From assembly GCA_014799925.1 (NCBI GenBank), contig JAAVHC010000047.1, positions 1 through 64,000 on the forward strand: a stretch of DNA of 64,000 nt, written 5' to 3'. The stretch is from Oscillibacter sp. GTDB taxonomy: Bacteria > Bacillota > Clostridia > Oscillospirales > Oscillospiraceae. The notes beneath the pieces were generated by a model that ran no database searches, had not been told where the DNA came from, and saw only the letters and a list, made by a program, of their open reading frames with translations. Positions within the stretch are counted from its first letter, which is position 1, and each line of letters begins with the position of its first letter. The translations under genes were made by a program, and so were the position numbers. Below are positions 52,415 through 61,628 of this stretch, in pieces.

Positions 52415-53973
52415 AGAATGCAGTTGGACGTGAAATTCCCGACTTCCTGCTGAAAGACGGCAAGGAGGTCTATCAGGGCAAGAATTACATGGATGGCAAG
52501 TACATCCGGAAAGCATCCCCCCGGACCCGCCGGTGCGAAAAGCCCCAGGAGAGCAAGATCGTCGGCTCGATCGCCCAGGCCCTCCGGGACTGCGGGGCCA
52601 GGAGCGGCATGACCTTCTCCTTCCACCACCATCTCCGGGACGGGGACTTCGTGGTGAACATGGTCATGCAGGCCGCCATCGAGGAGCTGGGCCTGGAGGA
52701 CCTGACCATCGCCGCCAGCAGTCTGGGCAACGCCCACGACCCCATTGCCGCCTACATCGAGCAGGGCAAGGTGGTGGGCATCCAGACCAGCGGCATCCGG
52801 GGCCGCATGGGCGAGGTGGTTTCCGCCGGGAAGCTGAAGACCCCGGCCATTATCCGCTCCCACGGAGGCCGTCCCAGGGCCATCGAGGGCGGCGAGGTAC
52901 ATATTGACATCGCCTTCATCGCCGCGCCCACCAGCGACTGCGTGGGCAACTGCCGGGGCGTGGGCGGCAAGAGCGACTGCGGCAGCATGGGCTATGCCAT
53001 GACCGACGCCAAGTACGCCGACCACGTGGTGGTGGTTACCGACTGCCTGGTGGACTTCCCCAATATGCCCGCCAGCGTGGAGGCCATCGACGTGGACGCG
53101 GTGGTGGTGGTGGACTCCATCGGCAATCCCAGGAAGATCGCCTCCTCCGCCGCCCGGATTTCCCAGAATCCCCGCGACCTGATGATGGCGGAGGACGTGG
53201 CGAGGGTCATCGCCTCCACCCCCTACTTCAAGGAGGGCTTCTCCTTCCAGACCGGCGTGGGCGGCCCCTCCCTGGCGGCCAACCTGTTTCTGGAGCAGTA
53301 CATGGACCAGCGGGGCATCAGGATGGGCTGGGCCATCGGCGGCATCTGCGGCCCCATGGTGGAGCTTCTCAGGAAGGGCAAGGTGGGCAAGGTCATCGAC
53401 GTGCAGGACTTCGACCTGGACGCGGTGCGGTCCATCAACCAGACCCCAGGCCATTATGAGATGTCCGCCAGCCAGTACGCCAATCCCGCCAACAAGGGCG
53501 CCTTCGTCAACAAGCTGGACTTCGTGGTGCTGGCCGCGCTGGAGATCGACACCGGGTTCAACGTCAACGTGCTCACCGGCTCTGACGGCGTTCTGCGCGG
53601 CGCTCCCGGCGGACACCCCGACACCGCGGCGGGCAGCAAGGTCTGCATCATCGTCACGCCTCTGACCCGCGGGCGGATGGCCACCGTGTGCGAGCATGTG
53701 GTGACCGTGACCACGCCGGGCGACTGTGTGGACGTGCTGGTCACCGACTACGGCATCGCCGTGAACCCCCTGCGTCCGGACCTCATAGAGTGCCTGGACA
53801 ACGCGGGCATCCCCCACGTCACCATCGAGGAGCTGAAGGAAAAAGCCTATTCCCTGGTGGGCCGCCCCGACGATCTGGAGTGGGAGGACCAGGTGGTGGC
53901 CGTGCTGGAGGCCAGAGACGGCACCATTCTGGACGTCATCCGGAAAATCAGGCCCTATAACCCGGAAGCTTAA
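52411..53973 (+). CDS. citF: citrate lyase alpha subunit (citrate:acetyl-ACP transferase)
   Basis: CitF exchanges acetyl-ACP for citryl-ACP. The 520-residue protein has the CoA-transferase-like features TFSFHHHLRDGDFVVN, GAPGGHPDTAAGSK and VTDYGIAVNPLRPDL. No citC ligase, citX or citG follows; these must lie elsewhere for an active enzyme. Confidence 0.96.
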   Translation: MKNAVGREIPDFLLKDGKEVYQGKNYMDGKYIRKASPRTRRCEKPQESKIVGSIAQALRDCGARSGMTFSFHHHLRDGDFVVNMVMQAAIEELGLEDLTIAASSLGNAHDPIAAYIEQGKVVGIQTSGIRGRMGEVVSAGKLKTPAIIRSHGGRPRAIEGGEVHIDIAFIAAPTSDCVGNCRGVGGKSDCGSMGYAMTDAKYADHVVVVTDCLVDFPNMPASVEAIDVDAVVVVDSIGNPRKIASSAARISQNPRDLMMAEDVARVIASTPYFKEGFSFQTGVGGPSLAANLFLEQYMDQRGIRMGWAIGGICGPMVELLRKGKVGKVIDVQDFDLDAVRSINQTPGHYEMSASQYANPANKGAFVNKLDFVVLAALEIDTGFNVNVLTGSDGVLRGAPGGHPDTAAGSKVCIIVTPLTRGRMATVCEHVVTVTTPGDCVDVLVTDYGIAVNPLRPDLIECLDNAGIPHVTIEELKEKAYSLVGRPDDLEWEDQVVAVLEARDGTILDVIRKIRPYNPEA

Positions 53974-54009
53974 TGATAGACGGGCCATTCCCGTTTCCCG
54001 CCAGGCCCG

Positions 54010-54042
54010 TGCGGAGCCGGGCGCCGCTCGCCCCGCACGGAT
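54010..54042 (+). other. hairpin between citF and the citrate transporter gene
   Basis: CGTGCGG pairs with CCGCACG around an internal GGGCG/CGCCC-like arm. No T run follows. It may set relative expression of the transporter versus the lyase. Confidence 0.5.
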
Positions 54043-54081
54043 GAACCAAACAAAAATGAAAGAAAGAGCGAGGAATTATTC

Positions 54082-55449
54082 ATGTCTGAAATAGTCGTTG
54101 GCATCCTTGGCTTTGTGTGTATCATCGCCATTGTGGTGACCCTGTTCCAGAGCAAGACCCTTCCCAGCATCGCGTTCATTGTGTTCCCCTTCATCCTGGC
54201 AGTTATTCTGGTGCTGGGCGGCTACTACTCCGTGGGCAACGTAGGCAGTCTGATCAAGTCCGGCTTCAGTTCCACCTCGCCCACCGCGGCGCTGTTCGTG
54301 TTCTCGGTACTGTTTTTCGGCATCATGACCGACGCCGGCATGTTCGACGTGATCATCGGCAGGCTCATGAAGCTGGTGGGCAACAGCGTCATCGGCGTGA
54401 CGGTCATGTCCACCGTCATCGCCCTCATCGGCCATCTGGACGGCGGCGGCGCGTCCACCTTCTGCATCGTGATCCCCGCCATGCTGCCGGTGTATAAGAA
54501 AATGCACATGCGTCCCACAACCCTGCTGCGGGTCAGCGTACTGGCTATGGGCGTGCTCAACCTGATGCCCTGGTCCGGCCCCACCGCCCGGGCGGCCACC
54601 GTGCTGGGCATTGAGGCCAGCGCGCTGTGGAGCACCCTGCTGCCCATCCAGGCCTTCGGCGTTGTGCTGTGCCTGGCCCACGCCGTGCTGGCGGGCTGGC
54701 AGGAGCAGAAGCGGGGCGCCGGTCTCAACGGCAAGCTGGCGCAGCTGGAGGGCGACGTGGTGCTGGACGCCGCCGCCCAGGCTGAGCACAACGAGCTGGC
54801 CCGTCCCAAGCTGTTTCTCTTCAACGTGGTCCTGACCATCGGCGTCATCGCCCTGCTGATCTGGGACGAGTTCCCCAGCTACGTGCCCTTCATGCTGGGC
54901 GTGGCTGCCGCCATCCTGGTCAACTACGGCCTTGATTCCAAGATGCACAAGAAGATCATCAACCTCCACGCCGGTCCCGCCCTCATGATGTGCTCCACCC
55001 TGATGGGCGCGGCGGTGCTGATGGGCGTGCTGGTCAAGAGCGTTACGGTGAACGACGTGGAAGTCGCCAGCGTAGTCACCTGCATGTCCAATCTCATCAA
55101 GATGGTGCTGCCCGCCTTCCTGGGCCGCCACCTGCCCATCGTCATCGGCATCCTGTCCGTGCCCCTGGCGCTGGCCTTCGACACCGACAGCTACTTCTAT
55201 GGCATGCTGCCCGTCATGATCGGCATCGGCGAGGGCTTCGGCATCGCGGCGCTGCCCATCGCGGTGGCCATGGTGGTCTGCCGCAACTGCGCCACCTTCA
55301 TCAGCCCCATGGTGCCCGCCACCCTGCTGGGCGTTGGCCTTGCGGACGTGGATATCAAGGACCATATCAAGTGCAGCTTCATGTACGTCTGGGGATTCTC
55401 CATCCTGTGCATGATCGTGGCGATTATCCTCAATATCATGCCTCTGTAA
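54082..55449 (+). CDS. citrate transporter (CitMHS family)
   Basis: A 455-residue membrane protein with about 12 segments; the family core includes IALIGHLDGGGASTFCIVIP, LNLMPWSGPTARAATV, and the C-terminal FDTDSYFYGMLPVMIG. CitMHS proteins import metal-citrate complexes with protons. Its place after citF supports citrate uptake for fermentation. GAGGAA precedes the ATG. Confidence 0.9.
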   Translation: MSEIVVGILGFVCIIAIVVTLFQSKTLPSIAFIVFPFILAVILVLGGYYSVGNVGSLIKSGFSSTSPTAALFVFSVLFFGIMTDAGMFDVIIGRLMKLVGNSVIGVTVMSTVIALIGHLDGGGASTFCIVIPAMLPVYKKMHMRPTTLLRVSVLAMGVLNLMPWSGPTARAATVLGIEASALWSTLLPIQAFGVVLCLAHAVLAGWQEQKRGAGLNGKLAQLEGDVVLDAAAQAEHNELARPKLFLFNVVLTIGVIALLIWDEFPSYVPFMLGVAAAILVNYGLDSKMHKKIINLHAGPALMMCSTLMGAAVLMGVLVKSVTVNDVEVASVVTCMSNLIKMVLPAFLGRHLPIVIGILSVPLALAFDTDSYFYGMLPVMIGIGEGFGIAALPIAVAMVVCRNCATFISPMVPATLLGVGLADVDIKDHIKCSFMYVWGFSILCMIVAIILNIMPL

Positions 55450-55476
55450 TTTACCGCATTCTTCTCCCTTTTCTCC

Positions 55477-55512
55477 CCCTGGCGCCGCCCTTGTGGCGGC
55501 GTCAGGGGGCTT
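55477..55512 (+). terminator. terminator of the cit operon
   Basis: A stem CCCCCTGGCGCCGCC with GGCGGCGTCAGGGGG (one mismatch) after the transporter gene; the T run is weak. Confidence 0.75.
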
Positions 55513-55523
55513 ACCGCTTCAAG

Positions 55524-55569
55524 ACAAAAATGCAGGCGGCCTCCCCCGGAAACCGGAGGAGGCCGCCTG
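55524..55569 (-). terminator. terminator of mgtE
   Basis: On the minus strand AGGCGGCCTCC pairs with GGAGGCCGCCT, followed by GCATTTTTGTC, just after the mgtE stop codon. Confidence 0.88.
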
Positions 55570-55584
55570 GTAAAGCGCCAGACA

Positions 55585-56964
55585 CTATAATTTCAAAAGC
55601 CATGTGGCGAACTGGAAATAGATGAGCAGGCTCAGTACGTCCACGATGGTGGTGATGAAGGGACCCGCCACCACCGCCGGGTCCAGCTTCAGCCTGGCGG
55701 AGATCATGGGCATGAGGCAGCCAACAATCTTCGCACAGAACACGGTGAACACCAGCGTCAGGCAGATGACCGCCGCCACGATGATCGTGATCTCGCTGTT
55801 GCGCAGCAGCAGCCGGTCGATGAGCATCAGTTTGCCGAAGTTGCACGCGGCCAGAATGGCCCCGCAGGTCACGGACACCCGGATCTCCTTCCAGAGGACG
55901 GCGGGCAGGTCGCTGAAATGCACCTCATCCAGACTCAGGGAGCGGATCAGGGCCACGCTGGACTGGTTGCCGGAGTTGCCGCCGGTGTCCATGAGCATGG
56001 GGATAAATACGGTCAGCACATAACAGGCGGACAAAGCGTCCTCGAACCCCGCCAGTACCATTCCGGTAAAGGTGGCGGACAGCATCAGCAGCAACAGCCA
56101 GGGGATGCGGCTCTTCACCGTCTCCCACACGCCGGTGCGGAGGTAGGGCTTGTCCGTATGGGTCATACCGGCGATGTGCTCGAAGTCCTCGGTGGTCTCC
56201 TCCTCGATAACGTCGATGGCGTCGTCGATGGTGACGATGCCCACCAGCCGGTGCTCATCGTCCACCACGGGCATGGCCAGGAAGTCGTACTTGCTCAGGT
56301 CCTGGGCCACGTCCTCCCGGTCGTCCATGGTGGAGGCGGAGATGATATTGGTCTCCATGATGTCCTCGATCACGTCGTCCTGGTCGGCCAGCAGGAGGGT
56401 CCGGATGGATACCAGTCCCAGCAGATGGCGGCTGGGGTCGGTGACATAGCAGATATTGATGGTCTCTTTGTCCACGCCGGTGCGGCGGATGCGCTTGATG
56501 GCGGCCTCCACGGTCATGTCCCGCTTCAGGTCCACGAACTCGGTGGTCATGATGGAGCCGGCGGAGTCCTCGGGGTACTTGAGAATCTCGTTGACGCTGC
56601 GGCGGGTCTCCGGGTCGGTATGCTGGAGAATGCGCTTGACCACGGAGGCGGGCATCTCCTCGATCAGGTCAACGGTATCGTCTACGTACAGCTCGTCCAG
56701 AACTTCCTTCAGCTCGGCATCGGAAAAGGTCTGAATCAGCAGCTCCTGCTCCTCCGGTTCCATCTCCACGAAGGTCTCAGCGGCCAGCTCCTTGGGGAGC
56801 AGCCGGTAGAGCAGGGGAAGCCGGTCCGCCGGCAGCTCCGCCAGGATGGCGGCGATGTCGGCGGGCTCAAAGAGGAGGAGCATGTCCCGGATTTCCTGCC
56901 ATCGCTTTCGGAGGGATAATTCCTCTATTTCTTCCATGACGCGGCTGTTCTCTAAATCTAACAT
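55585..56964 (-). CDS. mgtE: magnesium transporter MgtE
   Basis: A 459-residue Mg channel: N-terminal superhelical domain, paired CBS domains (IMTTEFVDLKRDMTVEAA and onward), and five membrane segments with PMLMDTGGNSGNQSS, which lines the pore. ATG 56964 follows AAAGGAGGAG. Repeat copy C lies about 60 bp upstream and may contain or block its promoter. No Mg riboswitch is seen. Confidence 0.95.
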   Translation of the reverse strand: MLDLENSRVMEEIEELSLRKRWQEIRDMLLLFEPADIAAILAELPADRLPLLYRLLPKELAAETFVEMEPEEQELLIQTFSDAELKEVLDELYVDDTVDLIEEMPASVVKRILQHTDPETRRSVNEILKYPEDSAGSIMTTEFVDLKRDMTVEAAIKRIRRTGVDKETINICYVTDPSRHLLGLVSIRTLLLADQDDVIEDIMETNIISASTMDDREDVAQDLSKYDFLAMPVVDDEHRLVGIVTIDDAIDVIEEETTEDFEHIAGMTHTDKPYLRTGVWETVKSRIPWLLLLMLSATFTGMVLAGFEDALSACYVLTVFIPMLMDTGGNSGNQSSVALIRSLSLDEVHFSDLPAVLWKEIRVSVTCGAILAACNFGKLMLIDRLLLRNSEITIIVAAVICLTLVFTVFCAKIVGCLMPMISARLKLDPAVVAGPFITTIVDVLSLLIYFQFATWLLKL

Positions 56965-57024
56965 GGCGCTCCTCCTTTCTTTTCCGTGCGTCCCGCGGAC
57001 GCAGGATAGTGATTGCTGTTCGAC

Positions 57025-57357
57025 AGCCCGGGGCCTGCGCGGCCCCGGACCCTGCGGGTACTTTTTGTGTGGACAAAAAGTAGGCAAAAAGCCACCAAAA
57101 CCATACGGTTTTGGATTCCCTTATGATTACGGGGGTTATTTGTTTTTCGCTGATCCTGTAGACTGTTTGGACTAAACCGGGCTGCGGGTGTGGTTTGATG
57201 AGCGAAGCGTCTACCCAACGATGTTGTCGGCAGCCCCTACCGTATTGCTTGGGGCTCTCCCGGTGCCCGCTGCGCACGTCTGGCGATGGCGAGGCAGCGG
57301 ACAGAGAAGCAGTTTAGCCTCTCTGGCTATCGTTAGAACTCGTGGGCAGACAAAAAT
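57025..57357 (-). repeat. hairpin-capped dispersed repeat, copy C (one end missing)
   Basis: The right-hand end is intact: outer hairpin TACTTTTTGT with complement (57059-57082) and inner hairpin CCAAAACC/GGTTTTGG (57095-57114). The interior follows copy B and D to about 57351 and then stops, 30 bp before the RNase J stop codon. The CCCCTTG-type end is lost. Confidence 0.8.
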
Positions 57358-57379
57358 CCTCTGCCTCGGCAAGGGACAA

Positions 57380-59035
57380 TCACAGCCGGTTGACCACCGG
57401 AATCACCATCGGACTGCGCTTTGTGTGCTTGAACAAATACCCGCTGATGGCCGACTTCACCGAGCTCTTCAGCTCGGCCATATCCCGCCCGCCCTTGCCA
57501 AGGGCGGACATGGCCGCGGAGGAGGCCACCTCCGTCAGCTCCCGCATCAGTTCCTCGTTCTCCTTTACATAGATGAACCCGCGGGTGATGATCTCCGGCT
57601 CGCTGATGAGCTGGCCGTGCTGGACATTCAGAATGGCCACCACCATGCCGTCCTCGGCGAGGATCTTTCTGTCCCGCAGGACCACCGCGCCCACGTCGCC
57701 CACGCCGCTGCCGTCCACCAGCACCGAACCGGAGGGAACGGAGGCTTCCGCCAGCTTGATGGTCTTGGTGGTCAGCTCAATCACATTGCCGATGTCCGCC
57801 AGAACAATGCTCTTGCGATTCATGCCCATTTCCATAGCCAGCTCCATATGCCGGCGGAGCATCCGCTGCTCGCCGTGGAGGGGTACGAAGAACCTGGGCC
57901 GTGTCAGGGCGTGGATAATCTTGAGCTCCTCCTGGCAGGCGTGGCCGGAGACGTGGAGGGGATCGGAGCGGTCGTAGATGACGTCCACACCCTTCCGGAA
58001 CAGCTCGTTGATGACCCGGCCGATGGTCTTTTCGTTGCCGGGGATGGCGCTGGCGGAGATGATGACCCGGTCGCCGGGCCCCACGTCGATCTGCCGGTGC
58101 TGGGAGAAGGCCATGCGGTATAGGGCGCTCATTTCCTCCCCCTGGCTGCCGGTGGTCACCAGGACCTGCTGTTCCAGAGGCAGGGATTTGATCTTGCCCA
58201 GGTCCACCACCGTGTTCTTGGGGAGCTTCATATAGCCCAGCTCGGTGGCCACCTTCATGATGTTCTCCATGCTGCGGCCTGTGACGGCAACCTTCCGCCC
58301 GCAGGCGGCGGCCGCGTCGATGACCTGCTGGATGCGATGGACGTTGGACGCGAAGGTGGTGACAATGATCCGCTGCTTACAGCCCGTAAACAGCCGGTCA
58401 AAGGTCTTGCCCACGATGGACTCGCTCATGGTGTAGCCGGGCCGCTCCACGTTGGTGGAGTCCGCCAGCAGGGCCAGTACGCCCTCCTTCCCCAGCTCGC
58501 CGAACCGGCCCAGGTCGATCACGTCCCCGTCGATGGGGGTTGAGTCGATCTTGAAGTCGCCGGTGTGGATGATGACGCCCATGCTGGTATGAATGGCAAA
58601 GGCAACCGAGTCGGCGATGGAGTGGTTGACATGGATGAACTCCACGTAGAACTTGCCCACCCGGATCATCTCGCCGGCCTCCACGGTAATGAGCTTGGTC
58701 TGCTTGAGGAGGCCGTGCTCCTCCAGCTTCAGCTCAATGAGCCCCGCCGTGAGCCTGGTGCAGTACACCGGCATGTTCACCTGCTTGAGGATATAGGGAA
58801 TGGCCCCGATGTGGTCCTCATGGCCATGGGTGATGAAGAGGCCCCGGATCCGTGCCCGGTTCTTTACCAGATAGGTCACGTCGGGGATCACCAGGTCGAT
58901 GCCGTACATGTCGTCGTCCGGGAAGCCCATGCCGCAGTCCACCACGATGATCTCGCCGCCGTGCTCGTAAACCGTAATATTCTTGCCGATCTCGTTGAGA
59001 CCGCCAAGAGGGATGATTTTCATTTTTTCCGCCAA
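57380..59035 (-). CDS. rnj: ribonuclease J
   Basis: A 551-residue metallo-beta-lactamase/beta-CASP RNase with 5'-exonuclease and endonuclease roles in mRNA decay and rRNA maturation. The zinc motif is THGHEDHIGA; further ligands are in VNHSIADSV, HTGDFKID and HVSGHACQEE. The start is TTG 59035, with AAAGGAG about 9 bp upstream. A long leader precedes it, see 59036-59650. Confidence 0.96.
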   Translation of the reverse strand: MAEKMKIIPLGGLNEIGKNITVYEHGGEIIVVDCGMGFPDDDMYGIDLVIPDVTYLVKNRARIRGLFITHGHEDHIGAIPYILKQVNMPVYCTRLTAGLIELKLEEHGLLKQTKLITVEAGEMIRVGKFYVEFIHVNHSIADSVAFAIHTSMGVIIHTGDFKIDSTPIDGDVIDLGRFGELGKEGVLALLADSTNVERPGYTMSESIVGKTFDRLFTGCKQRIIVTTFASNVHRIQQVIDAAAACGRKVAVTGRSMENIMKVATELGYMKLPKNTVVDLGKIKSLPLEQQVLVTTGSQGEEMSALYRMAFSQHRQIDVGPGDRVIISASAIPGNEKTIGRVINELFRKGVDVIYDRSDPLHVSGHACQEELKIIHALTRPRFFVPLHGEQRMLRRHMELAMEMGMNRKSIVLADIGNVIELTTKTIKLAEASVPSGSVLVDGSGVGDVGAVVLRDRKILAEDGMVVAILNVQHGQLISEPEIITRGFIYVKENEELMRELTEVASSAAMSALGKGGRDMAELKSSVKSAISGYLFKHTKRSPMVIPVVNRL

Positions 59036-59650
59036 ATTATTGCACTCCTTTTTGTTCGATCAATGAATTTTTCAGTTGAAAAGAGCAACGAAAACAGACG
59101 GGAAGGGATTCCCGCCTCTTGACCGCACCTCGCATCGTGGGTCCCCGGAGAACCGCCGCCCGTTATGTACCAGTTGCTTTTTCGATGCCGTGCCGCACGC
59201 GGCGCACGGTATCCCTTTTTTATCACAGGTCCGCCCCGGCGGCCTGGAAAAAACAGCAGAAGGGCCTGGCGCGGGACCCGCGCAGCAGACCAGTTTAATA
59301 TTTTGGCTGATACGGTAATTGCCAAGATATTAAAATTTGATTGAAAGCCGTTTTGCCAGCCCCTGCGGGGCGGCCGCGATTCTGCAACAGCCGCATCCGC
59401 GGGCCGGCCTCCGGCCGGCTTAGCCGACAGGCCGCCGCAGGCGGCCAAAGCGCTGAGACAACCGCGCTGCGGCTGTTCACGGCTAAAAGCGCCGCCTTGC
59501 GGCGCTTCACGGAGCGGCTGTGCAGAATTCAATTTCGCATGACCACTCGATGTGGCCATTGCGAAATCCGCGAAACATGGCCTTTATTACTCCGGCAGCG
59601 CAAGTCCTCTGCAAACATTCAGATTGTCTGATTGCCGTAGTAATAATATA
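59036..59650 (-). other. long hairpin-rich leader upstream of RNase J
   Basis: About 600 bp without a supported gene. On the minus strand an extended -10 promoter (TGTGG TATACT) lies near 59647-59662. Stems include GGCCGGC repeats (59410-59425), GCCGCC/GGCGGC arms, GCGCCGCC/GGCGGCGC (59490-59508) and ATTTCGCA/TGCGAAAT (about 59531-59567). A stretch GCCATGTTTCGCGG near 59560-59580 resembles palindrome family 2. Open frames here are Arg/Ala-rich and not believable. Confidence 0.5.
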
Positions 59651-59793
59651 GTATACCACAGCTTTTTCAAAAAGTATACATAAATTTTTCCATCAGACTG
59701 GAAACCGGGCGGTTTGCCGGGATGGAGGGGAAACACCCCTGTTTTTTTGGGGAATTTGACCGGGAAAGTTGAGGAAAAGAGGGCAAAAACCTC

Positions 59794-59822
59794 TTGTAAA
59801 AACCGGCTTCCGGCGGTATAAT
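59794..59822 (+). promoter_or_regulatory. promoter of asnS
   Basis: TTGTAA and TATAAT are 17 bp apart, about 53 bp before the ATG. No T-box is present in the leader. Confidence 0.8.
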
Positions 59823-59874
59823 ACACCTAATCTGGATTTTTGCGCCAATTCTATAGAAACGCAGGTGAAAACAT

Positions 59875-61269
59875 ATGGAGCGAATCAAAATTGCGGCGGT
59901 TTACGCCGACGCGCAGCGGCTGGACGGCCGGACCGTTACGGTCATGGGCTGGGCCCGCACCATCCGGGACATGAAAACCTTCGGTTTTATTGAACTCAAC
60001 GACGGCTCCTGCTTCCGCAACTTGCAGGTAGTTATGGATGCCAACGTCCTGCCGAACTACAGGGAGATCGCCGGGCAGAACGTGGGCGCGGCCCTCATCG
60101 TCACCGGTACGCTGGTCCTTACCCCTGAGGCCAAGCAGCCCCTGGAGGTCAAGGCGGAGAAAATCGAGGTGGAGGGCGTCTCCTCTCCGGAGTACCCCTT
60201 GCAGAAGAAGCGCCACAGCGTGGAGTATCTGCGCACCATCGCCCATCTGCGGCCCCGGACGAACCTGTTTTCCGCCGCTTTCCGTGTGCGGAGCGTGGCG
60301 GCCCACGCCATCCACTGCTTCTTCCAGGACCGGGGGTTTGTTTACGTTCACACCCCCATCATCACCGCCAGCGACTGCGAGGGCGCGGGGGAGATGTTCC
60401 AGGTGACCACTCTGGATATGGCCAACCCGCCCCGGACGGAGGACGGGCAGATCGACTACAGCCAGGACTTCTTCGGCAAGCGGGCCAACCTGACTGTCTC
60501 CGGCCAGCTCAACGGCGAGAACTTCGCCATGGCATTCGGTGATATCTACACCTTCGGCCCCACCTTCCGGGCGGAGAACTCCAACACCCAGCGCCATGCC
60601 GCCGAGTTCTGGATGATCGAGCCGGAGATGGCCTTCTGCGACCTGGCAGGGGACATGGACGTGGCCGAGGCCATGATCAAGCACATCATCCGCACCGTCA
60701 TGGAGAAATGCCCCCAGGAGATGGCCTTCTTCAACAGCTTCGTGGACAAGGGACTTATCGAGCGCCTGGAGCACGTGGCCTCCTCCGACTTTGGCCGGGT
60801 GACCTACACCGAGGCGGTGGAGCTGCTGAAAAAGAACAACGACAACTTCGACTATAAGGTGGAGTGGGGCTGCGACCTCCAGACGGAGCACGAGCGCTAC
60901 CTCACTGAGCAGGTCTTCAAGCGCCCCGTGTTCGTCACGGACTATCCCAAGGACATCAAGGCGTTCTATATGCGCCTCAACGACGACGGAAAGACCGTGG
61001 CCGCGGCGGACTGCCTGGTGCCCGGCATCGGGGAGATCATCGGCGGAAGCCAGCGCGAGGAGCGCATCGACGTGCTGGAGGAGCGCATCAAGGAGCTGGG
61101 CATGAACCCCGAGGACTACTGGTGGTACTGCGACCTGCGGCGCTACGGCTCCTGCCGCCATGCCGGGTTCGGCCTGGGCTTCGAGCGGATGGTCATGTAC
61201 CTCACCGGCGTCAGCAATATCCGCGACGTGCTGCCCCATCCCCGCACGGTTGGCACGGCGGATTTCTAA
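59875..61269 (+). CDS. asnS: asparaginyl-tRNA synthetase
   Basis: A 464-residue class II synthetase charging tRNA-Asn. It has an N-terminal OB fold ([18 protein letters not shown]), class II motif 2 in [20 protein letters not shown], and motif 3 [17 protein letters not shown] 59875 is downstream of a clear promoter. Confidence 0.97.
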   Translation: MERIKIAAVYADAQRLDGRTVTVMGWARTIRDMKTFGFIELNDGSCFRNLQVVMDANVLPNYREIAGQNVGAALIVTGTLVLTPEAKQPLEVKAEKIEVEGVSSPEYPLQKKRHSVEYLRTIAHLRPRTNLFSAAFRVRSVAAHAIHCFFQDRGFVYVHTPIITASDCEGAGEMFQVTTLDMANPPRTEDGQIDYSQDFFGKRANLTVSGQLNGENFAMAFGDIYTFGPTFRAENSNTQRHAAEFWMIEPEMAFCDLAGDMDVAEAMIKHIIRTVMEKCPQEMAFFNSFVDKGLIERLEHVASSDFGRVTYTEAVELLKKNNDNFDYKVEWGCDLQTEHERYLTEQVFKRPVFVTDYPKDIKAFYMRLNDDGKTVAAADCLVPGIGEIIGGSQREERIDVLEERIKELGMNPEDYWWYCDLRRYGSCRHAGFGLGFERMVMYLTGVSNIRDVLPHPRTVGTADF

Positions 61270-61305
61270 ATTGAATAGGCTCCGGGCAGAGAAATCAAAT
61301 TTCTC

Positions 61306-61334
61306 TTGCAACTGGCGCGGCGGTGTGGTATACT
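61306..61334 (+). promoter_or_regulatory. promoter of the antitoxin RNA
   Basis: TTGCAA and TATACT are 17 bp apart with TGG before the -10, directly after asnS. Confidence 0.8.
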
Positions 61335-61340
61335 AAAGAT

Positions 61341-61416
61341 GCCAGTTAATATTTCCATTATGCCAACCCCGCAAAAAGAGCCCCCGGAGAGGTAGTGACT
61401 CTCCGGGGGCTTTTTG
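61341..61416 (+). ncRNA. antisense antitoxin RNA of a type I toxin-antitoxin locus
   Basis: A roughly 75-nt RNA from the promoter at 61306 to the bidirectional terminator. Its 5' part (61351-61374) carries TGCCAGTT, then AATATTTCCAT, then TGCCAACCCC. The same series is found in the antisense sense of the toxin start (complement of the toxin ribosome site and start, 61521-61547: AATATCTCCAT, TTGCCACCCCC) and of its leader (GCCAGTT near 61553). These direct repeats would let the RNA pair with the toxin initiation region, as RNA II does in Fst systems. Confidence 0.75.
61372..61416. terminator. bidirectional terminator shared by toxin and antitoxin
   Basis: A stem AGCCCCCGGAGAG/CTCTCCGGGGGCT with a 7-nt loop has a T run on the plus strand and, at the other side, an A run (T run on the minus strand). 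Confidence 0.9.
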
Positions 61417-61427
61417 CTGGGACTGGC

Positions 61428-61532
61428 TTACTGCCCCTTGCGGCCATTGCCGCTGCGGTCAAGCCATTTGCAGATGTAATTGGCGATTACACCCGCCGAG
61501 ACCGACACAAAAAAGCCAGCCAATATCTCCAT
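61428..61532 (-). CDS. 34-residue hydrophobic type I toxin peptide
   Basis: MEILAGFFVSVSAGVIANYI is followed by CKWLDRSGNGRKGQ: one membrane segment and a basic tail. Small peptides ending in a YYICKWLD-like motif are common in Clostridia. A GGGGGTGG site lies 6 bp before the ATG at 61532. Its promoter at 61629-61657 gives an approximately 90-nt structured leader. Transcription converges on the antitoxin RNA. Confidence 0.75.
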   Translation of the reverse strand: MEILAGFFVSVSAGVIANYICKWLDRSGNGRKGQ

Positions 61533-61628
61533 ATTGCCACCCCCTTTCTGTTGCCAGTTTGGCAGCCGAAGGCTGCCGGACCGGTCATTGGTCGAAGACC
61601 AGTGATGGACCTGGAGGGCAGCAGGCGA

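Noticed and set aside
56965-57060. A magnesium (M-box) riboswitch before mgtE
   Set aside because: The conserved M-box core is absent; the region is repeat-derived.
59020-59559. A 179-residue frame upstream of RNase J
   Set aside because: No ribosome site, low-complexity residues, and it overlaps the RNase J start and the hairpin-rich leader.
59650-59874. A T-box in the asnS leader
   Set aside because: The conserved T-box sequence with GGTGG and a specifier loop is not found.
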